Assembly (NCBI GenBank): GCA_947561715.1
Contig: OX387205.1
Span: 13,831,001-13,895,000, forward strand
DNA from: Ascidia mentula
Taxonomy: Eukaryota > Chordata > Ascidiacea > Phlebobranchia > Ascidiidae
Length of the DNA stretch: 64,000 nucleotides
Reading direction: 5' to 3'
Positions 47,680 through 60,230 of this stretch are shown piece by piece. The stretch's first letter is position 1; each line of letters opens with the position of its first letter. The notes beneath the pieces are model-generated. The model had not been told where the DNA came from and searched no databases. It worked only from the letters and a program-made list of their open reading frames with translations. Made by a program: the position numbers and the translations under genes.

Positions 47680-50600
47680 TTAGTTCAATTTACCGGTGTT
47701 AGGCATCCAGCAGGTGTCGCTGTGACCGTACAGTTTGCAGAGTTCCGTACATTTTCCCCCCATGCTTTGACCTCCCAAACTTGCCAAATCCAAACTCGGG
47801 ACCGAATGGTGGTTATTAACGGGAATAGCAGTGGCATTATGGAGGGGAACTGCAAACAATTTAATGCATAAAGAATTTGAATTTGAAAAACCACCACCAA
47901 ATGGTTCATTAGCCTCGCGACCAAAAGTCACTTTCTCCTCAATTCTTGTTTACTGGCGTATTTGACTTGTTAAGAGATAGTGGATTTGATGCTGCTTAGT
48001 CGCGAATCTTATGATACAACAGTTAGAATCGCCCACTTTGCATTTGAGCCTTGTCATGTATTGTCCCTGTGTGGCACTATCACTTATCAAATTACAAATC
48101 GATATTTTTTTGATAAAATTAAACTTTGACAAACCTTAAAAATTTACTTGAAAAGTTATAAAAGCTGGTAATTATCTGGTAAATTTGCTGAAACCCAACA
48201 AGTCAGTGGCAAAATTTACTCAATTTATTAATTTTCACTACCTCTTTCCTGCGAGCTCATCCTTCGTTTAGGTGACATGTTTCCAATTCTACGTGGAGAT
48301 TTGTTCTGTAATAACATTTATAACTTTACCTGTTGTTGTGTTTACAATGGTTACATGATGTATTCATTAGGAGTGCTGTATTTTGCAATGTTTTTTATTA
48401 GGTATAATTATTGCTTTCCATATATATATTATATATATGTACAAACATATGTTTTAGTTTAAAAGCCCACACAAGTCGTTAAAAATAAGATCCAACAGTC
48501 AAAATAAATATATTACTTTTATTTAACTTTGTCAGATCAATGGTGACATCAACAAACACAATAGAACTAAATGCTAATCTGCACCTGGCGATTCCCAATA
48601 AGTGCTTGCTGTTCGTCGATATATCTCTGCATTCCGCCCGGTGAATTAGGGGCGTCGCAAAGTTGGCAAGAAAGGTCAGTGGTTGGATTCGCGCTCGCCC
48701 TTCTCACCCTTGGCTGGTTGTGGAGGCTAATCAAGAAAGTAACATTTTCAGGGGTTAGCTGGTAACTGGAGATCAGGGATCAGGAATGTTTTCGCAGGTT
48801 GGGGTAGGTGTTATTGAAGGAACGAAGACGACGGTTGCCAGACACCGGATGGTGCGACAGACATTCTTTGGCAGTTTTGTGTTTTTTTATGCGTGTGCCA
48901 GACGGCTTACGTGCAACTCGAAACTTGTCCGTGGAGAATTTATTTTTCACAGTTTTCTCTTTGGAACGGACTTTTTCGTTGCAGTTCGTGTTTAATCTTT
49001 TAAACGCATTATTAGTTTGATCTTTTGCAAATTTCCGCACTTGAATCGTCGGCAACACGTTTTTACTCATTACGAACGCTCGTCGCACATACGGTAAACC
49101 TCGAAAAAAGGAACCAGACGAAAAAGGAATATTGATGGTTGCTATGTTTCACATCAACCCGATCAAAACCAATAATGTACAGTCTATTCCTCAGTCGTGA
49201 GTTTACGCTAACGGAAAATTACAATTCTTTGTTCATCCAATATGATTTTTTTGTGACGGTTACCAGATTCTTACCAGATATTATTATTTCGGGAATCTCG
49301 GGTTATGACGTTGGGCGAACTAAACGAAGCGGAACGAGCAGATGGCGATTTTGTCCGAACCGACAGAGGTTGTTGTTCGTCGTCACTTTTTGCACTCTCA
49401 GCATTCTGTGACGTAAAATATGTCACAGTTCACAATAAAATGTTTATGTTTAAATGTTACGACAAAACGTATACCAAATTGTTTTGAACTGTATTCCCAA
49501 AATATACGAAACTTGTTTGAAACTGTACTGAAACAAACGTTTCATTGACGTTAACGAAAGCAAGGAGAATGAAAAAGGGTTCATTCAGGGCGTTTAATTT
49601 GTTCAAACAGAGCTGTGGAACATCTACGAACCTCAGCAAGCTTGTACTCCTTTTTCGAACCCTTCTTTTTCCGTCTCTTGCTACGGACCACCAGAGCAAC
49701 GATTGTAACGCATAGGATTAATAGCACCACAGCGCCACCTAGCGCACAAGCTATGATCATCGTCATATCGTCGTTGTTGTCATCTGTACTGCTCAGATCA
49801 CGTGTAAGGCCCGAGGGTGGTTTGCCATCAATCACTTCGATGTACAACGTCATCGATGACGTCATTGGGGGTATTCCGGAGTCAGCAGCCTTTTGACAGG
49901 AAGATATTTTAACTGTTCATGGTTTAATTGAAGTTTGCAGTCTTTTGAAATTCGTTTACAGGAGATAAAGTATCACTAAAATATAATAAATTGCGCTGGA
50001 CTTTGTTTTTTAATGTATGTCACCCATATCCAGTTTATGCACCGTAAATTAATTCTCATTTGAGTAAAACGTTTTATACCTTAACCACTGTTTCATATCT
50101 TCCCCTTTCATCCGCTCCAATACTTCCTCGTAACCTTAACTGACCGCTCATGGAATCAAGACGGAATATCCGACTATGTTTCTTGTGACGTAATCGTTGC
50201 CCATCCTTCCTCAAAACTTTGATTGAATATTTGAGATGAGTTTCCGCTTGATCGTCCAAGTCACGACCCTAGAATTTATTGAGCGAAAATTAATAAAGTG
50301 GTTCAGGCGAAAAAAACGCAAAAATCTAAATTTGTTGCATTTGATTGTCATCTAACGAATACGAAAGTAGTGTCGCTAAGTAAGTAAGATATAATTATCG
50401 TCAAAAACAACATTATATGACTCCGGGTCATGTAAGTGTTCGTTCGTTTCTCTCAACTATTTTAACGCATTTGTTAATACAAGAAAACACGTGTTCAAAA
50501 AAAATCCAATTTACAGCGGAAAATTCTCACCTCCAGCGTGTAGAACACATTCCCTCCATTCATTGTGCTGGCGTGGATTGTCATGTTGTCTTTAGGGGGT

Positions 50601-53600
50601 TTCGAAAATATAGGTCGAATATCGTTGACGTCAGTCACGTGAATAACCAGGGTACGGCGACTCTCTAGCGCCACCGGTAGACCGCCATCGCGAGCCGAAA
50701 TAGTGAACTAAAAAAATGTGTATTGTATTGTATTGTATTGCCACCACACCAAGTGGAAGTCTGTGCTTGGCCGTTTGGCCTGGCAAGATCGTCAATAGTC
50801 ACAGCAAGCTGATGAGACTTAATAGGCCAATACAGTGGCCATCCGTATGTAGCTCACAAAAATGTGCATTGTTTTGTACAAAACCACTGCATTTCGGAGT
50901 AAAACTCATTTTTGAACCCCCCAAAAACTCCCCTACGACTTAATTTTCACCCACCTTCCACGTGTTGCATTCTTCGTAATCTAAACGACGAATGAGGGTA
51001 ATTTTTCCAGTGACAGGATCTATCATGATCGGCGGGGAACCCCCTTTGCACGAACCGTCCACTATGGCCAAGGTTAAACTGTACGTGACGTCACCATTAG
51101 TTGAAACTTCGACCCCGTCTTTCTGTAAATCGGGTGAGAGAAAGGTTTTAATTCCGTGATTTTTTAACATTAGTTCGCATGTAACAGGAAATGGCTATGA
51201 ACACTAACTTCGCTAATAACTGAGTACTTTTAAATTAACACTTATATAATAAAAATAGGTCTTTTCGAGTCCAAATTGACAATTTAAGGCGGGCACATTC
51301 ACAGCGAATATAAAGTGCTTTGCTTTCGAAAAAACCTTGGCTTAAAACTCTATTAAGCATTCCCACAATACCGTTTTCCTCCATGCCGGGGAATTTTCCG
51401 AATCACCGTCCGTTGCCTGGGCAACAGCGATCACTGATCCGACTTCCGTGTCCTCCGCAAGCTCCCGGTTAAAGTCGAGATGATGAAAGATCGGTTCGAA
51501 CTCATTTTCATCCAGGATGACGATCCTCACTCCAGACTCGCTGCATCTAAAAAAGTAGGCGGACAAATTTTAATACGGCGTCATTGACATAGAATATCAG
51601 TTTTTTCAACCAAATTTCAGTTAACGTCGCTACTAGGTAACGTCGCTACAAAATAATCTTTGCTGATAATATTCTGCAAAACAAGGCGGCGCAGTTGATG
51701 GTTTACAACCAAAATCGTTAGGTAATAATCTGGGAATCGATTTCATATTTTCCTCATAGTTTAACTCACTTTACACATGGACAAACACTTTAGATAGGGT
51801 TTTATAAGTTTTTACAACGTAATACAATTAGAAAGGGACTGAGACAGTCTGGGCTGCAGTAACCACAAATATTTAAATACATTCGATATAAAAAAAAACA
51901 CTATACTTACTTAGGGGGAGTCCCGTTATCGCAAGCTGAAATAACCACGTCATAACTTCCTCTTTTCTCGCGGTTAAAGGTGACGTCGGTTGCAAGGAGA
52001 TTGTTCTCAATGTGGAAATATCCACCTTCTGTCGTCACAAAAACGTATATTGTAGTATTTTTACCTCTATACAATTACTAACGTTGCAATCTTTTAGAGA
52101 GGAAAATTCCACAGAACACCAGACTCAGATCAACAAAATCACCAACACAATAAAAACATAGCACTTTCGGCTCTATCTGAAACTGGTTTGTTATTTTATA
52201 TTATTTTAGCGGATACTTGCGAAATGCCTACTATTGACCAATACCTGTCAAGTTTCCCAGTTCCTCTGTACCCGGTACGACAGTGGCAACTGTAATTGTG
52301 ACGTCACCATTAACTCCCTGGTCACCGTCCGTTGCACTCACGTGAGCAAGATAAGTGGATTTTGGGGCAGATTCGCTGACGTAAGCTGAAATAGTTTTAC
52401 ATTTAACACAAACTTCGGAGATAATGTCGCCGATTTCCCTATTTTAATTATTCCGACATTTAGCATAAAAATAATGCGCGATAATTTAAAAAAAGAGAGT
52501 GCTTACAATGAAAACCAGGTAACTTAACGAATACAAAAATATTTTATTAATATTATTATTGTAATATTGAAACTCAATTTCAAGCAACTTTTCAAACAAA
52601 ACCTTTTGAAACATCTTCAACTTTACCAGAAATATTACACGGTCCGGTTTACATTTTGAAATACAATGAGGTTTAAAAACTTGTTAGGATCGAGCGTACC
52701 TGTGTTTCCATCGTTGTAAATGATGAAATTAATTGAGATTGACGGTTTGTTGTCGTTAACATCGGTAACAGTGAGTAACAACATCACCTTCGATCTCTTC
52801 GGTTTCACTGGGTCCTCATCACTAGCTTCGATCATTATACGGAGTCTGTGGGAGGACGGTTTTTACTAGTTTTTCTATGTGTGAGCCCAGATAAGTTACA
52901 AGAATTGGGACAAAATCGCACATGGTTACCAACAAGTACTCGATAAAATAGTGAATATTTTGCACAATATTTTAAGGAACTTACCCGTTGTGACGTTTAT
53001 GATCCAGTCTCTGACGTAACGTCACGAATCCAGTCCGCTCATCCACCGTCACAGGCCACGACCGCTTGGTGTCCATGACGTCATCGCTACTTCCTGCTAT
53101 CGAATACCGAATGACGTCACTTTCTTGGTCATTGGCGACCACACGTTCTATAATCGTCCCTGGAGTCGCGTCCTCTTTCAGAGTGACGTCGTATTCCTGT
53201 TGAGAATTCAAAAATATTTTTTACGTTTTGTGCGGACAATTACGATAGTCATACGATATTCTCCTTTTGACCAAATTTACATTGAATTTCCTACCATTTG
53301 TAAATATAACTAAAAAAGGAAAAGTCGATATGAACAATATTCACTGGATTGTTTTAGGTACCTATAATAGAAACTAAAATATCCACTGTCAATGTACACT
53401 GTTCAGATCTAATGTAAGGGAGTCTGTTTAAAAGCCATGGAAATGTACAGTAATGCACACTGCACAGTTTTAATTAAACTTACCGCCTTCTCAAAGCGTG
53501 GAGCGTTGTCATTGACATTAATGACGCTGATTTTGAGTCGAACACTTGACGATCGTGACGTCACACCTGCGTCATGCGCCGTCAACGTGTAACGGTGGAC

Positions 53601-55700
53601 GCGAACCTCTTCATAATCTAAAAGTTGTTTTCAACTTAAATTAAAGAAAGACTAAACGCGTTTTTTGACTAATTGTAGAAAAAGCAAAAAAAGGGAAAAG
53701 TATTTACGCAAATAGCTTTTTATTTTAAGAAACAAACAAACAAGGGTTTTCATCTCACCAAGTTGCTTGACGAGCACCAGCTGCAAGTGGGAGAGTCCCG
53801 AACCCGAAACCACGTGACGCAAGGCGAAGTTACCGTTGCTAGGCGACAGCGTGTAGCTCAGTAACGAGTTGTTGCCTAGTAGTAACGTAGAATTTGTGTA
53901 ATAACTGGAATATTTTTTATTATATCTATATTATCCACATGTATGACAAAAAAATCGCCTTAAAAACAGTAAATAACAGAATACCCAATTTCTGTTTAAT
54001 TTCCAGAGGAATTCGTATTTATTTAAATTGAACCCATTGAATTTATTTTGATGCTAAAAGCCTTGTCACGAATCCTGTTCAACTTGATCCGCTTTGGGGT
54101 GTTTACAAAATACTCTAAATATTCAAACCGCTTGTGTTTAACCCGCGAGCTATGAAGTTTTGCGAAAGTTACGTGATTGCCACAAAACGTGCAAGATTGT
54201 GATCTTATCATGGGATTGTGGTCTTATCATATGATCTTATCATATGACTGTGATCTTATCATTCGATCTTGTTAACAAGAGTAGCCTCCATAACATGGAG
54301 TTTGCATATACATATGATACTGATTTGGTTTAAGCAACTCAACAAATACAACTTTATATCAGTAAAGTTAATGAACTGCATTATTTGTATGTTTAACGGT
54401 TCTGAGTTCACTGTATTAAACGCGCTTGGGTTGAACCACTTTAAGTAAATAAAACTAGATGAACCAAATAAACGTGTTATGGAGGACACTGCAACACACC
54501 ATTCCATTAAAAATAAAACAGTTAAAACTGTCCTTAGTTAAAATAATTAGGTTTGTCATGAACAAGTTGCGAAGAGCAGAAACACTTTTTCAACACAAAA
54601 CTGACCAAAGAAAACTCTTTTTAAACAAACTACAACACCCGATATATACGATAGATCTATACGCGATAAAAAAACACGATTTCCAAATTCCATTAAACAC
54701 ACACTAACCGATATCGTCATCGGTTGCCTGGTAACGGTCCAGATTTATCTCGTAATTGATCGGGGCGGTCTCCGGCAACTCGAGGTCAATAACGGATGAG
54801 CGAAACACAGGATCGTGATCGTTGACGTCATTGATGTAGATCTTTAGCTCCACCCAGCGGAGATCGTGCTTCTGGGGTTGCATAATCGCCTACAACAGTC
54901 GATTGCTTTACTTTTAAAGACATTCAAAATTATGTTGTTGTCATGACTACAATGTAAACATAAATTAATTTCGGCATTTATTTGGCCAAAGCAGGCTCAA
55001 TCAATTTATCTGCGAAGAAAACAATCCACTATCCATACCCTGGCTTTGATATAGCACTCTTGTATTTTTCCACACAGCTCGTCACGGTCCAGTTGTTCGT
55101 TCTGCTTTACCACCCCCGATGACGTCACATAGAGGAACTCGCGCTGTTTGGATTTGGGAGGTGGGGGTCGGTTTGGGGGATATTTCAGTTCTTGTTCGAG
55201 AATTTGAAACTTCGCGTGTGGATATTGTTCGATCGGGGAAGAAAGGACATCGCGAAGGTTTATGATTATCGATCCTACGACAATGAATGTAGCTTAAATA
55301 ATGATATGAGTGCGCTCTGAGTTGCTGAAACGGGGTGACAGGATTACTAGTAAGTTGTATTAAAGCAAGAAAGGTAAAAACTGATTGTCTGAATAAAACA
55401 AAATTAAACGCTCGATGTTTGGCAAAAGGGAAGAATTTCAAACGTAACAACTATCATGATGTTGTTGTTTTTCACACATAAAATCATTATCGGCTGTCGA
55501 ATTGAATCGTTTTTTAGAATCAAGGGCAAATACTGTAAATACAGCAGCTATGGATCGAATGCAAAATCCGAAAACTTACCGACAGGTCTTTCTTCGGACA
55601 CAATAATCCTCCTACTCTCGTTTCCTTCTGCCGGTGTCACGTTATTGATGACGTAAATCGCGAGCAGTGACGTCACAAATAATTCCCACTGAAGATTCAT
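47680..55700 (-). CDS. delta-type (non-clustered) protocadherin, 15 exons
   Basis: Exons in transcript order: 55700-55580, 55274-55039, 54889-54709, 53875-53759, 53617-53484, 53196-52985, 52845-52700, 52385-52245, 52028-51911, 51546-51372, 51122-50955, 50707-50531, 50268-50080, 49889-49632, 47937-47680, all in frame, about 876 residues. A signal peptide (MNLQWELFVTSLLAIYVI) precedes six cadherin repeats. Their boundaries are marked by DVNDHDP, NVNDNAP, DVNDNKP, a degenerate LDENEFEP, DVNDIRP, and a final EVIDGKPP. EC1 has the LDRDELCG...C pattern of delta protocadherins. The transmembrane helix is in exon 14 (MIIACALGG...ALVV), followed by RSKRRKKKGSKK. The last exon has KVTF and CTELCKLYGHSDTCWMP, the CM2 motif of delta protocadherins. 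Six repeats plus CM2 point to the delta-2 group. It mediates Ca-dependent homophilic adhesion at the cell surface. A good donor after CWMPNT could extend the tail. Confidence 0.88.
47938..49631 (-). other. last protocadherin intron (1.7 kb) holding a candidate nested ORF
   Basis: This intron separates the membrane exon from the CM2 exon. It contains the basic reading frame at 49070-48780, an AT dinucleotide-rich stretch near 48417-48441 and nothing else I recognise. If exon 14 were not spliced, its frame would end 19 codons later with a short tail. Confidence 0.45.
48780..49070 (-). CDS. candidate small, very basic protein nested in a protocadherin intron
   Basis: An ATG-initiated frame of 96 codons (MSKNVLPTIQVRKFAKD...) ends in TGA. 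Lys and Arg are very abundant throughout (KEKTVKNKF, GTRIKKHKTAK, GNRRLRSF), as in small nucleic-acid-binding or chromatin proteins, but I recognise no family. It could also be an alternative protocadherin tail exon or a chance frame. Confidence 0.25.
   Translation of the reverse strand: MSKNVLPTIQVRKFAKDQTNNAFKRLNTNCNEKVRSKEKTVKNKFSTDKFRVARKPSGTRIKKHKTAKECLSHHPVSGNRRLRSFNNTYPNLRKHS
50719..50740. repeat. TATTG pentanucleotide microsatellite
   Basis: Four TATTG units lie just upstream (plus-strand sense) of the acceptor of protocadherin exon 12. Confidence 0.7.
54198..54270. repeat. small imperfect tandem repeat of TGATCTTATCAT
   Basis: Four imperfect copies of TGATCTTATCAT with short spacers lie in the intron between protocadherin exons 3 and 4. 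Confidence 0.7.
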
Positions 55701-57340
55701 GTTTTACTGATGGACGGTTTGGATATCGCTACACTTAGATGTTTTCAGTTTTCATTCCCCTAATTTTATAATGCTTACATGTACCTGTGAAAACTATTGA
55801 TTAGCAAACATATAAAAGTCCAACTTGATAGTGTGTTACGAGTTCACTACCAGAAACAAACATATTTTAATGCTCCGTTATCACATATACACAAACACTA
55901 AAAAAAAAAATGTAAATCTGTTGCAGTTTGCACTTGCAAATACCAGTAATACCTTTAACGTCTGTCTAAGTGCAATGTTACCGCGGAATACGGGAAAAAA
56001 ATCCGCAAATATGCGCCCGAGCGAAACGCTACTGATGCCCTTTGTTCGAAACCACAACAAGCACAACTTTCCTTCCAATGCGCCACACACAGTGGGGTAA
56101 GTTACCAACAAACAGTAGCCGAAACAGCATGGGGTGACCTCCAGCACCCACCGGTGTCCTTTGGGGCCCGTTTCACACAGCCCCAACGTGTGTGGGGATT
56201 ATGGGGTGCCGTTGTCCCCAACAGTTATTTTTGTGTTTTTTACTTTGAAAGTCATGGGTTGCGTTGTGGTTTTAATCGCGTTGTTTGTTGAGCAAAGACG
56301 CTGATGTGCCGGAAATAATGCGTGTTAGAGCGGGGTCGACTGTCTCCTGTCTGGTTGGGCAAAGGACTGCATATATTTGAGATATATTCAGTTTCGTGAG
56401 GTCATACACATCACAAGGGTAATTTAAAAGTTATGCATACGAAACAATGTTATCGGAACACGAAAATATCTCATTTATTGAACATAAACGTTTTCCTAAT
56501 AGTTTGAAACCAAATACCAAAGCAACCAAGTTGCACCGAATATGCGAAATATGACTTGAGTGAGGTTGTGTTTAACTAATGCTCCCAATTTGCTGAAAGT
56601 TTACACCAAAGTCGGAAACCTTGACCAACTACTTATGCGTGTTAAGAGTTAAGCATTCTCTAAACAAATGCTTTGTGCTTACGTTACGACGCGGAACGCA
56701 GGGGCTTTTGTACTGAGCATGAGGATGGCTTCTGATTCAATTACAAGCTTTTGTCGTAACACTTAAATCGTGGCGCAAACCAAATCTACACTTCCGAAAG
56801 CACTCTGTGATCAATCTAATCCTATTCGGCCTCGAGTTTACAGAGTAAATGGCGTTAATTCAGTGCTGAGTGCCCATTGGAGGTGGCAAGTCTGATTTGT
56901 CGACTGTGTTATTTGGTTAAGGAATTGCGATCCATCGAATAAGGTGGACGTGTATAAGAGGTTCAAAATGTTGCATTAAGTTTAGGCCGAGCTTGGGTTG
57001 CTGTTGGGGAAAATCAAACACAATTGCTAAATGATCAGAATGAGTATATAAAAGTAATATAACTATAGCGCATCATTTCTATCTGCATACGTGTTTAAAT
57101 TTCTTTTCACATACTTTATATATTCATCCAGTTGTTGCATCAATTTTGCAATTCTACACAAAATTTTAGACAATGTTTTGCAAGAGAAATCAAATACACC
57201 AATTAAACAACCGCGGTACTAATAGTTTTAGTCCTATATTTGACCGACAAAGTTTAACGTGAATCTCTCCACATAACAACCCGATTTCCCAAAACAATCC
57301 AATTTTTACTTTAGATTCTGTCGTTTCAACCAACTGGAAC
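55701..57340. other. protocadherin upstream region, no gene recognised
   Basis: This begins with the protocadherin 5' UTR; a CCGTCCATCAG acceptor-like site lies just before the ATG. Around 56090-56225 is a G/C-richer segment with repeated GTGTGTGGGG and GGGGT words that looks like a dispersed repeat, but I see no termini. The rest is AT-rich intergenic DNA. Confidence 0.4.
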
Positions 57341-57700
57341 CATGAAGTCGGGGTTCCTTATATGGGTTTTGAAGATAAGACCTCAGTTTTCACGGTGCAG
57401 TGCAAGAGCGAGTGGAAGAGACGTACCGAGTTACACTCCACCACATGGAATCTACCTGCCAGACGCACGCAATCTCGTCTCTGTCTATGGCGTGAAAACA
57501 AGTTATCTGCGCTTTGGAGTTTAAATATAAACTGTCTTTCGCTTTTCACCAACGAAAATAACTAAATTAAAAACAGTTTGTTGCTGATGTTGCCAGACAT
57601 TTTACTGATGAAGGTCAGTTGAATAACGACCGAAACGTCGTCCGAACAAGTTTTTCCTTTTTGCTAGAAGAGCCTTACATTACAAAGAAAATAACGAAAT
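57341..57700 (+). mobile_element. probable retroelement 3'-end fragment with hammerhead-like core
   Basis: At 57605-57636 the sequence reads CTGATGA, A, GGTC, a 11-base loop, GACC, GAAAC. This is a hairpin between CTGATGA and GAAA, the layout of a hammerhead ribozyme core as found in Penelope-like elements, but with one extra A before stem II. The following CGTCGTCCGAACAAG and upstream DNA do not form an obvious stem I. No reverse-transcriptase coding is visible. The borders are arbitrary. Confidence 0.35.
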
Positions 57701-60230
57701 AACGCACAAAAAACTAATTAAAAAAGTTTCACAAAAAAAACATTAAAAAGTTGCGATCTTACAAGCAAAAATGATTTAGTTGGTAAAAAAAATACTTTTC
57801 ACAGATTGGATTTTGGTTCATTCCACTTTGAATGAACTTGGAGCGCCATTTGCGTTTCGCGGGGGTATGTGAACCGGTCCGCGGTTCGCTTGCGTCCGCA
57901 ATCGAAAGGTTCGTAACCGAATCCACGCGGGGGAGTCTCCAGGATTCGGTTCAACGCAGAAAGAAAATAGAGATATCGTGCTTTTGTGCCTGTTTTGCCA
58001 CATGAGGGCTCGGTTGCTTTGCAACGAACACAAAACAAACAAAATGCTCGGATGCTTGTGTATAGAACGAGTGGTGGTATAACGGGAAATAGTTATTGTT
58101 AAACAACGCACAAAGCATGAATACGTGTTATTTTATTGGTATTTAAACGAGTTTCCGAACTCCTGGGAAAATAGTCAAATTAATAACGCGGTATCAACTC
58201 ATCTAATATAAGCAAGACACATCCAAACCCACTTAAATGAAATATTTTACACATAACAACACAAAAAAGAGCGTTACTACTGCTGCTACTGGTTTCGCCA
58301 AATATCTTATTACAAATAACATTTATACAAAGCAGGAACAAACAGCACTTGAAGGTAAGACACCTGCATTGAACAACACAGATATTTGAGCCCAATGCAT
58401 GAGCATTTGTGGGAGAGCAAGAACGCACTCCGGGAGCGACACTAAAATAGACCTTTCGTCACCCCCCTATACCACCATGATATGAGGTAATCCAGTCCAG
58501 GTTGCGCAAATTGAGTGCCGATTGGATAATCTATGCGAGTTAGAACGTTTGTCCAAGTGGAACAAAAACCTCTGGCGGTTTATGCATGGTTGGTTCACTC
58601 ACAACAAACAGCTTGATAAATACGGGGGGGTCTTGCTGCCCCCCCAGCAACTATTGCCACCGATCTGTCAATTTAAGTATAAGCGATACTGATTGCAAAC
58701 CTTGTATTATTGAATATATCTGCTACTAAGTCTTTGTTGGCCACAAATTAATCAGAAATTGCAAATTCATGAAGTTTCACCGATCTGTTGGTCATGGAAA
58801 TTTTGAGTCTCCGGTTTATAACAAACCCAATTAACACCGGTGTAAACAAGTTACATTTCATTAAGTCGTTGTTTTTGTCGGGTTTGTCTGTTCAGATATG
58901 AGGGGTGACACAGAAAGAACATTTCGGAAATGAGGTCGTGGAACATAAAGGTTCTCAAGCCCTGATCAGGACAACTTTTTAACAGTTTATTAGAATTTTA
59001 TCATGAAAATATTAAACACTACTGATACGGAATATTAGTCGACGCCACACTGTAATTATTATTTTACGAAAAAGAATTTTAAGTCAAGAGGTACATTAGC
59101 CTAGTTATTGTGTGCACCGAGTGGTGAGGCAGAATGTGGGTTACCTCAGCAACTTAACATTAACAAAATTCCATGATAATCGCAAGCCAACAACTCATTA
59201 CAAGTAACAGATTCGCGTGGGGTCCAGGTTTCTAACATCCACCACCTGAGGTCGACCTTGGCAAAGTGCCCCCAGGAATAGAAATAGACGAACAAGTGGA
59301 AGGGGCCGCAAAGGACAAAATGGTCCCACGGTCCCGGCCACCCGATACCTTCCAACACCTCCCAGGACCCTCGACCGTTTCCTCGGAACCGAAACCCGAA
59401 CATGGACTTTACGGGGCCCGGTGCAAAAGTGAGAGGCGGCAAATGGAGGTCATTTATTTTCACTACAACGGCGCTTCAATGAAAACAATTGCTGACCTGA
59501 AGTGGCGGGAGTGCGAACTGACAGCTGGTTGCGGAAATGGCGCAAAGGAAAGCGAACATAAACCCATACATTTGTGAGGGAGAAATAACCTTTCCTGACA
59601 CAAGTAGAAATTAAAACAAACTTTGTAATTTTAAAATAAACAATTACGGCTCCAAAGTACATCAAGTCATAACATTTAAACGGGGTTTGTTTCAAACGCT
59701 TCTACTTTTTCCAAGTTTTTTGCCACTAACAACACAACGTTTGTGTATTACTCTACAGATGTTAGTAAGTGTAATTCGGTATTATATCTATTTTTAATCG
59801 ACTTTTGCGTTAACTCAACCCTTCTCCTTGTTCTCGTACACACAGCTTTTAATAGAAAAACTCATGAATATATTTTTCCAATAAAACAAAATTTACAGAG
59901 CTGACTGATCGCTGTTCGAACTTTTGTCAAGAATACTGTATTACTTTACTGTTGTATTTCTTTTCACAAATGGAAAGTTATTCTCTTGTCTTAAGTTCTA
60001 TAGAAGACTACCTTCGCGTACACCACGAAAATTCTATTTTACAATGACAAAACTTCGCTGCATACTCTTTTGATTGTAAAACATTCCTTCACCAGGCAAC
60101 TCAATGTAAGATCACATTTTCAACTCAAAACCATTACCAACTTTATCAAAACTTTTGTAAAACGATGTAATCTCTAATCTACGAGGTACGAGATTTCAGG
60201 CGCTGTCACCGTCCCGGCGCCTTTCCTATA
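57701..60230. other. intergenic DNA with GC-rich islands, no gene supported
   Basis: Two islands (about 57830-57960 and 59220-59440) are much more G/C-rich than their surroundings and have open frames on both strands, which is more typical of repeat fragments than of genes. No terminal repeats were found. A C-run and G-run stretch lies near 58625-58645. Confidence 0.35.

Noticed and set aside
55881-56186. Minus-strand 101-codon frame upstream of the protocadherin
   Set aside because: It is G/C-rich with repeated GTGTGGGG words on either strand and looks like repeat DNA; no family resemblance.
59146-59577. Overlapping plus- and minus-strand frames in a GC-rich island
   Set aside because: Both strands are open over the same bases, which is a composition effect. 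Neither product resembles a known protein.
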